In this document: positions 40,104 to 52,846 of the stretch, piece after piece
Layout: each line of letters begins with the position of its first letter
Position numbering within the stretch: the stretch's first letter is position 1
Assembly: GCA_037893225.1 (NCBI GenBank)
Contig: JAZGUH010000366.1
Location: forward strand, 620,001 to 684,000
Direction of reading: 5' to 3'
Length of the DNA stretch: 64,000 nt
Source: Hippasteria phrygiana
Taxonomy: Eukaryota > Echinodermata > Asteroidea > Valvatida > Goniasteridae
Notes under the pieces: generated by a model
Told to the model about the DNA's origin: nothing
Seen by the model: only the letters and a program-made list of their open reading frames with translations
Databases searched by the model: none
Translations under genes and position numbers: made by a program

Positions 40104-42420
40104 ATGAAATATCAACCAAATTCAGTAATTTTGACATGTATGGATAGCTTAGATCTGGCGCTACATGTTGCAATTATCGGCGGCTTCTTAGAGTTAACAC
40201 TTGTGGAGAAAATTCAAACCTCGCAATGTTTATTTTCTTCCCGGCCACCATCTGTGTGCAGATTACCTTTCATTTATTGCTCCATGCCTGTCAAATTCCC
40301 TTGGGTATGGACTTGCTTTACTCATTCATAATTGCATGAAATATCAACCAAATGCAGTAATTTTGACATGTATGGATAGCTTAGATCTGGCGCTACATGT
40401 TGCAATTACCGGCGGCTTCTTAGAGTTAAAACTTGTGGAGAAAATTCAAACCTCGCAATGTTTATTTTCTTCCCGGCCAACATCTGTGTGCATATTACCT
40501 TCTATTTATTGCTCCATGCCTGTCAAATTCCCTGGGTATGACTTGCTTTACTCATTCATAATTGCATAAAATATCAACCAAATACAGTAATTTTGACATG
40601 TTTGGATAGCTTAGATATGGCGCTACATGTTGCAATTATCGGCGGCTTCTTAGAGTTAAAACTTGTGGAGAAAATTCAAACCTCGCAATGTTTATTTTCT
40701 TTCCGGCCAACATCTGTGTACATGTTACCGTCTATTTATTGCTCCATGCATGTCAAATTCCCTGGGGTATGGACTTGTTTTACTCATTCATAATTGCATG
40801 AAATATCAACCAAATTCAGTAATTTTGACATGTATGGATAGCTTAGATCTGGCGCTACATGTTGCAATTATCGGCGGCTTCTTAGAGTTAACACTTGTGG
40901 AGAAAATTCAAACCTCGCAATGTTTATTTTCTTTCCGGCCAACATCTGTGTACATGTTACCGTCTATTTATTGCTCCATGCATGTCAAATTCCCTGGGGT
41001 ATGGACTTGTTTTACTCATTAATAATTGCATGAAATATCAACCAAATTCAGTAATTTTGACATGTATGGATAGCTTAGATATGGCGCTACATGTTGCAAT
41101 TATCGGCGGCTTCTTAGAGTTAAAACTTGTGGAGAAAATTCAAACCTCGCAATATTTATTTTCTTTCCGGCCAACATCTGTGTACATGTTACCGTCTATT
41201 TATTGCTCCATGCATGTCAAATTCCCTGGGGTATGGACTTGTTTTACTCATTCATAATTGCATGAAATATCAACCAAATTCAGTAATTTTGACATGTATG
41301 GATAGCTTAGATCTGGCGCTACATGTTGCAATTATCGGCGGCTTCTTAGAGTTAACACTTGTGGAGAAAATTCAAACCTCGCAATGTTTATTTTCTTCCC
41401 GGCCACCATCTGTGTGCAGATTACCTTTTATTTATTGCTCCATGCCTGTCAAATTCCCTTGGGTATGGACTTGCTTTACTCATTCATAATTGCATGAAAT
41501 ATCAACCAAATGCAGTAATTTTGACATGTATGGATAGCTTAGATCTGGCGCTACATGTTGCAATTACCGGCGGCTTCTTAGAGTTAAAACTTGTGGAGAA
41601 AATTCAAACCTCGCAATGTTTATTTTCTTTCCGGCCAACATCTGTGTGCATATTACCTTCTATTTATTGCTCCATGCATGTCAAATTCCCTGGGGTATGA
41701 CTTGCTTTACTCATTCATAATTGCATGAAATATCAACCAAATACAGTAATTTTGACATGTATGGATAGCTTAGATATGGCGCTACATGTTGCAATTATCG
41801 GCGGCTTCTTAGAGTTAAAACTTGTGGAGAAAATTCAAACCTCGCAATATTTATTTTCTTTCCGGCCAACATCTGTGTACATGTTACTGTCTATTTATTG
41901 CTCCATGCATGTCAAATTCCCTGGGGTATGGACTTGTTTTACTCATTCATAATTGCATGAAATATCAACCAAATTCAGTAATTTTGACATGTATGGATAG
42001 CTTAGATCTGGCGCTACATGTTGCAATTATCGGCGGCTTCTTAGAGTTAACACTTGTGGAGAAAATTCAAACCTCGCAATGTATATTTTCTTTCCGGCCA
42101 ACATCTGTGTACATGTTACCGTCTATTTATTGCTCCATGCATGTCAAATTCCCTGGGGTATGGACTTGTTTTACTCATTCATAATTGCATGAAATATCAA
42201 CCAAATTCAGTAATTTTGACATGTATGGATAGCTTAGATCTGGCGCTACATGTTGCAATTATCGGCGGCTTCTTAGAGTTAACACTTGTGGAGAAAATTC
42301 AAACCTCGCAATGTTTATTTTCTTTCCGGCCAACATCTGTGTACATGTTACCGTCTATTTATTGCTCCATGCATGTCAAATTCCCTGGGGTATGGACTTG
42401 TTTTACTCATTCATAATTGC
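40104..42420 (+). repeat. Ten-monomer HOR, 2317 bp, copy 4, within domain 2
   Basis: The monomers start at 40,104, 40,336, 40,566, 40,798, 41,030, 41,262, 41,494, 41,725, 41,957 and 42,189. It matches the domain 1 copies, except that the fifth monomer has 117C where the others have 117A. Confidence 0.93.
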
Positions 42421-44274
42421 ATGAAATATCAACCAAATTCAGTAATTTTGACATGTATGGATAGCTTAGATCTGGCGCTACATGTTGCAATTATCGGCGG
42501 CTTCTTAGAGTTAACACTTGTGGAGAAAATTCAAACCTCGCAATGTTTATTTTCTTCCCGGCCACAATCTGTGTGCAGATTACCTTTTATTTATTGCTCC
42601 ATGCCTGTCAAATTCCCTTGGGTATGGACTTGCGTTACTCATTCATAATTGCATGAAATATCAACCAAATGCAGTAATTTTGACATGTATGGATAGCTTA
42701 GATCTGGCGCTACATGTTGCAATTACCGGCGGCTTCTTAGAGTTAAAACTTGTGGAGAAAATTCAAACCTCGCAATGTTTATTTTCTTCCCGGCCACCAT
42801 CTGTGTGCAGATTACCTTCTATTTATTGCTCCATGCCTGTCAAATTCCCTGGGGTATGACTTGCTTTACTCATTCATAATTGCATGAAATATCAACCAAA
42901 TGCAGTAATTTTGACATGTATGGATAGCTTAGATCTGGCGCTACATGTTGCAATTACCGGCGGCTTCTTAGAGTTAACACTTGTGGAGAAAATTCAAACC
43001 TCGCAATATTTATTTTCTTTCCGGCCAACATCTGTGTACATGTTACTGTCTATTTATTGCTCCATGCATGTCAAATTCCCTGGGGTATGGACTTGTTTTA
43101 CTCATTCATAATTGCATGAAATATCAACCAAATTCAGTAATTTTGACATGTATGGATAGCTTAGATCTGGCGCTACATGTTGCAATTATCGGCGGCTTCT
43201 TAGAGTTAACACTTGTGGAGAAAATTCAAACCTCGCAATGTTTATTTTCTTTCCGGCCAACATCTGTGTACATGTTACCGTCTATTTATTGCTCCATGCA
43301 TGTCAAATTCCCTGGGGTATGGACTTGTTTTACTCATTCATAATTGCATGAAATATCAACCAAATGCAGTAATTTTGACATGTATGGATAGCTTAGATCT
43401 GGCGCTACATGTTGCAATTACCGGCGGCTTCTTAGAGTTAAAACTTGTGGAGAAAATTCAAACCTCGCAATGTTTATTTTCTTCCCGGCCACCATCTGTG
43501 TGCAGATTACCTTCTATTTATTGCTCCATGCCTGTCAAATTCCCTGGGGTATGACTTGCTTTACTCATTCATAATTGCATGAAATATCAACCAAATGCAG
43601 TAATTTTGACATGTATGGATAGCTTAGATCTGGCGCTACATGTTGCAATTACCGGCGGCTTCTTAGAGTTAACACTTGTGGAGAAAATTCAAACCTCGCA
43701 ATATTTATTTTCTTTCCGGCCAACATCTGTGTACATGTTACTGTCTATTTATTGCTCCATGCATGTCAAATTCCCTGGGGTATGGACTTGTTTTACTCAT
43801 TCATAATTGCATGAAATATCAACCAAATTCAGTAATTTTGACATGTATGGATAGCTTAGATCTGGCGCTACATGTTGCAATTATCGGCGGCTTCTTAGAG
43901 TTAACACTTGTGGAGAAAATTCAAACCTCGCAATGTTTATTTTCTTTCCGGCCACCATCTGTGTACATGTTACCGTCTATTTATTGCTCCATGCATGTCA
44001 AATTCCCTGGGGTATGGACTTGTTTTACTCATTCATAATTGCATGAAATATCAACCAAATTCAGTAATTTTGACATGTATGGATAGCTTAGATCTGGCGC
44101 TACATGTTGCAATTATCGGCGGCTTCTTAGAGTTAACACTTGTGGAGAAAATTCAAACCTCGCAATGTTTATTTTCTTTCCGGCCAACATCTGTGTACAT
44201 GTTACCGTCTATTTATTGCTCCATGCATGTCAAATTCCCTGGGGTATGGACTTGTTTTACTCATTCATAATTGC
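42421..44274 (+). repeat. Eight-monomer block (Bq P Z Y P Z Y Y), 1854 bp
   Basis: The monomers start at 42,421, 42,653, 42,884, 43,116, 43,348, 43,579, 43,811 and 44,043. The Y at 43,811 has 145C, normally a B mark. The internal P-Z-Y trimer (695 bp) is present twice. Confidence 0.9.
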
Positions 44275-46359
44275 ATGAAATATCAACCAAATTCAGTAAT
44301 TTTGACATGTATGGATAGCTTAGATCTGGCGCTACATGTTGCAATTATCGGCGGCTTCTTAGAGTTAACACTTGTGGAGAAAATTCAAACCTCGCAATGT
44401 TTATTTTCTTCCCGGCCACAATCTGTGTGCAGATTACCTTTTATTTATTGCTCCATGCCTGTCAAATTCCCTTCGGTATGGACTTGCGTTACTCATTCAT
44501 AATTGCATGAAATATCAACCAAATGCAGTAATTTTGACATGTATGGATAGCTTAGATCTGGCGCTACATGTTGCAATTACCGGCGGCTTCTTAGAGTTAA
44601 AACTTGTGGAGAAAATTCAAACCTCGCAATGTTTATTTTCTTCCCGGCCACCATCTGTGTGCAGATTACCTTCTATTTATTGCTCCATGCCTGTCAAATT
44701 CCCTGGGGTATGACTTGCTTTACTCATTCATAATTGCATGAAATATCAACCAAATGCAGTAATTTTGACATGTATGGATAGCTTAGATCTGGCGCTACAT
44801 GTTGCAATTACCGGCGGCTTCTTAGAGTTAAAACTTGTGGAGAAAATTCAAACCTCGCAATGTTTATTTTCTTTCCGGCCAACATCTCTGTGCATATTAC
44901 CTTCTATTTATTGCTCCATGCCTGTCAAATTCCCTGGGGTATGACTTGCTTTACTCATTCATAATTGCATAAAATATCAACCAAATACAGTAATTTTGAC
45001 ATGTATGGATAGCTTAGATATGGCGCTACATGTTGCAATTATCGGCGGCTTCTTAGAGTTAAAACTTGTGGAGAAAATTCAAACCTCGCAATATTTATTT
45101 TCTTTCCGGCCAACATCTGTGTACATGTTACCGTCTATTTATTGCTCCATGCATGTCAAATTCCCTGGGGTATGGACTTGTTTTACTCATTCATAATTGC
45201 ATGAAATATCAACCAAATTCAGTAATTTTGACATGTATGGATAGCTTAGATCTGGCGCTACATGTTGCAATTATCGGCGGCTTCTTAGATTTAACACTTG
45301 TGGAGAAAATTCAAACCTCGCAATGTTTATTTTCTTTCCGGCCAACATCTGTGTACATGTTACCGTCTATTTATTGCTCCATGCATGTCAAATTCCCTGG
45401 GGTATGGACTTGTTTTACTCATTCATAATTGCATGAAATATCAACCAAATTCAGTAATTTTGACATGTATGGATAGCTTAGATCTGGCGCTACATGTTGC
45501 AATTATCGGCGGCTTCTTAGAGTTAACACTTGTGGAGAAAATTCAAACCTCGCAATGTTTATTTTCTTTCCGGCCAACATCTGTGTACATGTTACCTTTT
45601 ATTTATTGCTCCATGCATGTCAAATTCCCTGGGGTATGGACTTGTTTTACTCATTCATAATTGCATGAAATATCAACCAAATGCAGTAATTTTGACATGT
45701 ATGGATAGCTTAGATCTGGCGCTACATGTTGCAATTACCGGCGGCTTCTTAGAGTTAAAACTTGTGGAGAAAATTCAAACCTCGCAATGTTTATTTTCTT
45801 TCCGGCCAACATCTCTGTGCATATTACCTTCTATTTATTGCTCCATGCCTGTCAAATTCCCTGGGGTATGACTTGCTTTACTCATTCATAATTGCATAAA
45901 ATATCAACCAAATACAGTAATTTTGACATGTATGGATAGCTTAGATATGGCGCTACATGTTGCAATTATCGGCGGCTTCTTAGAGTTAAAACTTGTGGAG
46001 AAAATTCAAACCTCGCAATATTTATTTTCTTTCCGGCCAACATCTGTGTACATGTTACCGTCTATTTATTGCTCCATGCATGTCAAATTCCCTGGGGTAA
46101 GGACTTGTTTTACTCATTCATAATTGCATGAAATATCAACCAAATTCAGTAATTTTGACATGTATGGATAGCTTAGATCTGGCGCTACATGTTGCAATTA
46201 TCGGCGGCTTCTTAGAGTTAACACTTGTGGAGAAAATTCAAACCTCGCAATGTTTATTTTCTTTCCGGCCAACATCTGTGTACATGTTACCGTCTATTTA
46301 TTGCTCCATGCATGTCAAATTCCCTGGGGTATGGACTTGTTTTACTCATTCATAATTGC

Positions 46360-46591
46360 ATGAAATATCAACCAAATTCAGTAATTTTGACATGTATGGA
46401 TAGCTTAGATCTGGCGCTACATGTTGCAATTATCGGCGGCTTCTTAGAGTTAACACTTGTGGAGAAAATTCAAACCTCGCAATGTTTATTTTCTTTCCGG
46501 CCAACATCTGTGTACATGTTACCGTCTATTTATTGCTCCATGCATGTCAAATTCCCTGGGGTATGGACTTGTTTTACTCATTCATAATTGC
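46360..46591 (+). repeat. Representative canonical monomer (class Y), 232 bp
   Basis: This copy serves as reference for monomer numbering. It starts ATGAAATATC and ends CATTCATAATTGC. Landmarks: ACATGT at 31-36, AGATCT at 48-53, a second ACATGT at 60-65, ATCGGCGG at 73-80, GTTAAC at 90-95, CCGGCC at 138-143, TGTACA at 153-158 overlapping a third ACATGT at 155-160, ATGCAT at 181-186, and the G-rich CTGGGGTATGG at 197-207. GC is 88 of 232 bases. It holds six CpG dinucleotides. The same Y sequence occurs in three consecutive copies at 46,128-46,823. The phase (ATG as base 1) is arbitrary; it is a convenience and not a biological start. Confidence 0.95.
46390..46424. other. Inverted repeat within the monomer (representative copy)
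   Basis: ACATGTA at monomer bases 31-37 and TACATGT at 59-65 form 7-bp inverted arms with 21 bases between them. Each arm contains the palindrome ACATGT. The pair is present in nearly every monomer. It is disturbed by 32T (Ei), 37T (Dt) and 60G (H). Whether a protein binds it, or a cruciform forms, cannot be told from sequence. Confidence 0.7.
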
Positions 46592-46823
46592 ATGAAATAT
46601 CAACCAAATTCAGTAATTTTGACATGTATGGATAGCTTAGATCTGGCGCTACATGTTGCAATTATCGGCGGCTTCTTAGAGTTAACACTTGTGGAGAAAA
46701 TTCAAACCTCGCAATGTTTATTTTCTTTCCGGCCAACATCTGTGTACATGTTACCGTCTATTTATTGCTCCATGCATGTCAAATTCCCTGGGGTATGGAC
46801 TTGTTTTACTCATTCATAATTGC

Positions 46824-47054
46824 ATGAAATATCAACCAAATTCAGTAATTTTGACATGTATGGATAGCTTAGATCTGGCGCTACATGTTGCAATTATCGG
46901 CGGCTTCTTAGAGTTAACACTTGTGGAGAAAATTCAAACCTCGCAATGTTTATTTTCTTTCCGGCCAACATCTGTGTACATGTTACCTTCTATTTATTGC
47001 TCCATGCCTGTCAAATTCCCTGGGGTATGACTTGCTTTACTCATTCATAATTGC
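46824..47054 (+). repeat. Chimeric monomer Y/C, 231 bp
   Basis: Bases 1-164 are Y-class (95C, 155A, ACATGT at 155-160). From base 165 the sequence is C/P-class (165T, 185C, 231-bp tail, 213C). The switch lies within a few bases of 160-165. It stands between a run of Y monomers and D', where a Cl or P monomer normally stands. Confidence 0.92.
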
Positions 47055-47286
47055 ATAAAATATCAACCAAATACAGTAATTTTGACATGTATGGATAGCT
47101 TAGATATGGCGCTACATGTTGCAATTATCGGCGGCTTCTTAGAGTTAAAACTTGTGGAGAAAATTCAAACCTCGCAATATTTATTTTCTTTCCGGCCAAC
47201 ATCTGTGTACATGTTACCGTCTATTTATTGCTCCATGCATGTCAAATTCCCTGGGGTATGGACTTGTTTTACTCATTCATAATTGC

Positions 47287-50066
47287 ATGAAATATCAACC
47301 AAATTCAGTAATTTTGACATGTATGGATAGCTTAGATCTGGCGCTACATGTTGCAATTATCGGCGGCTTCTTAGAGTTAACACTTGTGGAGAAAATTCAA
47401 ACCTCGCAATGTTTATTTTCTTCCCGGCCACCATCTGTGTGCAGATTACCTTTTATTTATTGCTCCATGCCTGTCAAATTCCCTTGGGTATGGACTTGCT
47501 TTACTCATTCATAATTGCATGAAATATCAACCAAATGCAGTAATTTTGACATGTATGGATAGCTTAGATCTGGCGCTACATGTTGCAATTACCGGCGGCT
47601 TCTTAGAGTTAAAACTTGTGGAGAAAATTCAAACCTCGCAATGTTTATTTTCTTTCCGGCCAACATCTGTGTGCATATTACCTTCTATTTATTGCTCCAT
47701 GCCTGTCAAATTCCCTGGGGTATGACTTGCTTTACTCATTCATAATTGCATGAAATATCAACCAAATACAGTAATTTTGACATGTATGGATAGCTTAGAT
47801 ATGGCGCTACATGTTGCAATTATCGGCGGCTTCTTAGAGTTAAAACTTGTGGAGAAAATTCAAACCTCGCAATATTTATTTTCTTTCCGGCCAACATCTG
47901 TGTACATGTTACCGTCTATTTATTGCTCCATGCATGTCAAATTCCCTGGGGTATGGACTTGTTTTACTCATTCATAATTGCATGAAATATCAACCAAATT
48001 CAGTAATTTTGACATGTATGGATAGCTTAGATCTGGCGCTACATGTTGCAATTATCGGCGGCTTCTTAGAGTTAACACTTGTGGAGAAAATTCAAACCTC
48101 GCAATGTTTATTTTCTTCCCGGCCACCATCTGTGTGCAGATTACCTTTTATTTATTGCTCCATGCCTGTCAAATTCCCTTGGGTATGGACTTGCTTTACT
48201 CATTCATAATTGCATGAAATATCAACCAAATGCAGTAATTTTGACATGTATGGATAGCTTAGATCTGGCGCTACATGTTGCAATTACCGGCGGCTTCTTA
48301 GAGTTAAAACTTGTGGAGAAAATTCAAACCTCGCAATGTTTATTTTCTTTCCGGCCAACATCTGTGTGCATATTACCTTCTATTTATTGCTCCATGCCTG
48401 TCAAATTCCCTGGGGTATGACTTGCTTTACTCATTCATAATTGCATGAAATATCAACCAAATACAGTAATTTTGACATGTATGGATAGCTTAGATATGGC
48501 GCTACATGTTGCAATTATCGGCGGCTTCTTAGAGTTAAAACTTGTGGAGAAAATTCAAACCTCGCAATATTTATTTTCTTTCCGGCCAACATCTGTGTAC
48601 ATGTTACCGTCTATTTATTGCTCCATGCATGTCAAATTCCCTGGGGTATGGACTTGTTTTACTCATTCATAATTGCATGAAATATCAACCAAATTCAGTA
48701 ATTTTGACATGTATGGATAGCTTAGATCTGGCGCTACATGTTGCAATTATCGGCGGCTTCTTAGAGTTAACACTTGTGGAGAAAATTCAAACCTCGCAAT
48801 GTTTATTTTCTTTCCGGCCAACATCTGTGTACATGTTACCGTCTATTTATTGCTCCATGCATGTCAAATTCCCTGGGGTATGGACTTGTTTTACTCATTC
48901 ATAATTGCATGAAATATCAACCAAATTCAGTAATTTTGACATGTATGGATAGCTTAGATCTGGCGCTACATGTTGCAATTATCGGCGGCTTCTTAGAGTT
49001 AACACTTGTGGAGAAAATTCAAACCTCGCAATGTTTATTTTCTTTCCGGCCAACATCTGTGTACATGTTACCGTCTATTTATTGCTCCATGCATGTCAAA
49101 TTCCCTGGGGTATGGACTTGTTTTACTCATTCATAATTGCATGAAATATCAACCAAATTCAGTAATTTTGACATGTATGGATAGCTTAGATCTGGCGCTA
49201 CATGTTGCAATTATCGGCGGCTTCTTAGAGTTAACACTTGTGGAGAAAATTCAAACCTCGCAATGTTTATTTTCTTCCCGGCCACAATCTGTGTGCAGAT
49301 TACCTTTTATTTATTGCTCCATGCCTGTCAAATTCCCTTGGGTATGGACTTGCGTTACTCATTCATAATTGCATGAAATATCAACCAAATGCAGTAATTT
49401 TGACATGTATGGATAGCTTAGATCTGGCGCTACATGTTGCAATTACCGGCGGCTTCTTAGAGTTAAAACTTGTGGAGAAAATTCAAACCTCGCAATGTTT
49501 ATTTTCTTCCCGGCCACCATCTGTGTGCAGATTACCTTCTATTTATTGCTCCATGCCTGTCAAATTCCCTGGGGTATGACTTGCTTTACTCATTCATAAT
49601 TGCATGAAATATCAACCAAATGCAGTAATTTTGACATGTATGGATAGCTTAGATCTGGCGCTACATGTTGCAATTACCGGCGGCTTCTTAGAGTTAAAAC
49701 TTGTGGAGAAAATTCAAACCTCGCAATGTTTATTTTCTTTCCGGCCAACATCTCTGTGCATATTACCTTCTATTTATTGCTCCATGCCTGTCAAATTCCC
49801 TGGGGTATGACTTGCTTTACTCATTCATAATTGCATAAAATATCAACCAAATACAGTAATTTTGACATGTATGGATAGCTTAGATATGGCGCTACATGTT
49901 GCAATTATCGGCGGCTTCTTAGAGTTAAAACTTGTGGAGAAAATTCAAACCTCGCAATATTTATTTTCTTTCCGGCCAACATCTGTGTACATGTTACCGT
50001 CTATTTATTGCTCCATGCATGTCAAATTCCCTGGGGTATGGACTTGTTTTACTCATTCATAATTGC
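47287..50066 (+). repeat. Twelve-monomer HOR (B C D B C D Y Y Bq P Cl D'), 2780 bp, tandem copy 1
   Basis: The monomers start at 47,287, 47,519, 47,750, 47,982, 48,214, 48,445, 48,677, 48,909, 49,141, 49,373, 49,604 and 49,835. The first six are two direct copies of a 695-bp B-C-D trimer. The C monomers end CATAATT (228A), unlike domain 1 C. The unit is repeated immediately downstream. Confidence 0.95.
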
Positions 50067-52846
50067 ATGAAATATCAACCAAATTCAGTAATTTTGACAT
50101 GTATGGATAGCTTAGATCTGGCGCTACATGTTGCAATTATCGGCGGCTTCTTAGAGTTAACACTTGTGGAGAAAATTCAAACCTCGCAATGTTTATTTTC
50201 TTCCCGGCCACCATCTGTGTGCAGATTACCTTTTATTTATTGCTCCATGCCTGTCAAATTCCCTTGGGTATGGACTTGCTTTACTCATTCATAATTGCAT
50301 GAAATATCAACCAAATGCAGTAATTTTGACATGTATGGATAGCTTAGATCTGGCGCTACATGTTGCAATTACCGGCGGCTTCTTAGAGTTAAAACTTGTG
50401 GAGAAAATTCAAACCTCGCAATGTTTATTTTCTTTCCGGCCAACATCTGTGTGCATATTACCTTCTATTTATTGCTCCATGCCTGTCAAATTCCCTGGGG
50501 TATGACTTGCTTTACTCATTCATAATTGCATGAAATATCAACCAAATACAGTAATTTTGACATGTATGGATAGCTTAGATATGGCGCTACATGTTGCAAT
50601 TATCGGCGGCTTCTTAGAGTTAAAACTTGTGGAGAAAATTCAAACCTCGCAATATTTATTTTCTTTCCGGCCAACATCTGTGTACATGTTACCGTCTATT
50701 TATTGCTCCATGCATGTCAAATTCCCTGGGGTATGGACTTGTTTTACTCATTCATAATTGCATGAAATATCAACCAAATTCAGTAATTTTGACATGTATG
50801 GATAGCTTAGATCTGGCGCTACATGTTGCAATTATCGGCGGCTTCTTAGAGTTAACACTTGTGGAGAAAATTCAAACCTCGCAATGTTTATTTTCTTCCC
50901 GGCCACCATCTGTGTGCAGATTACCTTTTATTTATTGCTCCATGCCTGTCAAATTCCCTTGGGTATGGACTTGCTTTACTCATTCATAATTGCATGAAAT
51001 ATCAACCAAATGCAGTAATTTTGACATGTATGGATAGCTTAGATCTGGCGCTACATGTTGCAATTACCGGCGGCTTCTTAGAGTTAAAACTTGTGGAGAA
51101 AATTCAAACCTCGCAATGTTTATTTTCTTTCCGGCCAACATCTGTGTGCATATTACCTTCTATTTATTGCTCCATGCCTGTCAAATTCCCTGGGGTATGA
51201 CTTGCTTTACTCATTCATAATTGCATGAAATATCAACCAAATACAGTAATTTTGACATGTATGGATAGCTTAGATATGGCGCTACATGTTGCAATTATCG
51301 GCGGCTTCTTAGAGTTAAAACTTGTGGAGAAAATTCAAACCTCGCAATATTTATTTTCTTTCCGGCCAACATCTGTGTACATGTTACCGTCTATTTATTG
51401 CTCCATGCATGTCAAATTCCCTGGGGTATGGACTTGTTTTACTCATTCATAATTGCATGAAATATCAACCAAATTCAGTAATTTTGACATGTATGGATAG
51501 CTTAGATCTGGCGCTACATGTTGCAATTATCGGCGGCTTCTTAGAGTTAACACTTGTGGAGAAAATTCAAACCTCGCAATGTTTATTTTCTTTCCGGCCA
51601 ACATCTGTGTACATGTTACCGTCTATTTATTGCTCCATGCATGTCAAATTCCCTGGGGTATGGACTTGTTTTACTCATTCATAATTGCATGAAATATCAA
51701 CCAAATTCAGTAATTTTGACATGTATGGATAGCTTAGATCTGGCGCTACATGTTGCAATTATCGGCGGCTTCTTAGAGTTAACACTTGTGGAGAAAATTC
51801 AAACCTCGCAATGTTTATTTTCTTTCCGGCCAACATCTGTGTACATGTTACCGTCTATTTATTGCTCCATGCATGTCAAATTCCCTGGGGTATGGACTTG
51901 TTTTACTCATTCATAATTGCATGAAATATCAACCAAATTCAGTAATTTTGACATGTATGGATAGCTTAGATCTGGCGCTACATGTTGCAATTATCGGCGG
52001 CTTCTTAGAGTTAACACTTGTGGAGAAAATTCAAACCTCGCAATGTTTATTTTCTTCCCGGCCACAATCTGTGTGCAGATTACCTTTTATTTATTGCTCC
52101 ATGCCTGTCAAATTCCCTTGGGTATGGACTTGCGTTACTCATTCATAATTGCATGAAATATCAACCAAATGCAGTAATTTTGACATGTATGGATAGCTTA
52201 GATCTGGCGCTACATGTTGCAATTACCGGCGGCTTCTTAGAGTTAAAACTTGTGGAGAAAATTCAAACCTCGCAATGTTTATTTTCTTCCCGGCCACCAT
52301 CTGTGTGCAGATTACCTTCTATTTATTGCTCCATGCCTGTCAAATTCCCTGGGGTATGACTTGCTTTACTCATTCATAATTGCATGAAATATCAACCAAA
52401 TGCAGTAATTTTGACATGTATGGATAGCTTAGATCTGGCGCTACATGTTGCAATTACCGGCGGCTTCTTAGAGTTAAAACTTGTGGAGAAAATTCAAACC
52501 TCGCAATGTTTATTTTCTTTCCGGCCAACATCTCTGTGCATATTACCTTCTATTTATTGCTCCATGCCTGTCAAATTCCCTGGGGTATGACTTGCTTTAC
52601 TCATTCATAATTGCATAAAATATCAACCAAATACAGTAATTTTGACATGTATGGATAGCTTAGATATGGCGCTACATGTTGCAATTATCGGCGGCTTCTT
52701 AGAGTTAAAACTTGTGGAGAAAATTCAAACCTCGCAATATTTATTTTCTTTCCGGCCAACATCTGTGTACATGTTACCGTCTATTTATTGCTCCATGCAT
52801 GTCAAATTCCCTGGGGTATGGACTTGTTTTACTCATTCATAATTGC
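50067..52846 (+). repeat. Twelve-monomer HOR, 2780 bp, tandem copy 2
   Basis: The monomers start 2780 bp after each monomer of copy 1, with the same class order and no difference at the diagnostic bases, including the nested 695-bp trimer duplication. This is the longest directly adjacent duplication I see in the window. Confidence 0.95.

Larger units (their letters stand above)
44275..47286 (+). repeat. Irregular thirteen-monomer block rich in Y, 3012 bp
   Basis: The monomers start at 44,275 (Bq), 44,507 (P), 44,738 (Cl), 44,969 (D'), 45,201 (Y), 45,433 (Y), 45,665 (Cl), 45,896 (D'), 46,128, 46,360 and 46,592 (Y), 46,824 (Y/C chimera) and 47,055 (D'). Private bases are frequent here: 200C at 44,275, 90T at 45,201, 165T/167T at 45,433 and 205A at 45,896. 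It is the least regular part of domain 2. Confidence 0.9.

Noticed and set aside
47287..52846. An assembly error as the sole explanation of the 2780-bp duplication.
   Set aside because: Not proven either way. Many other duplications of different sizes, with independent private marks, exist in the window, so biological duplication is plausible; I kept the duplication as real and listed the read check.
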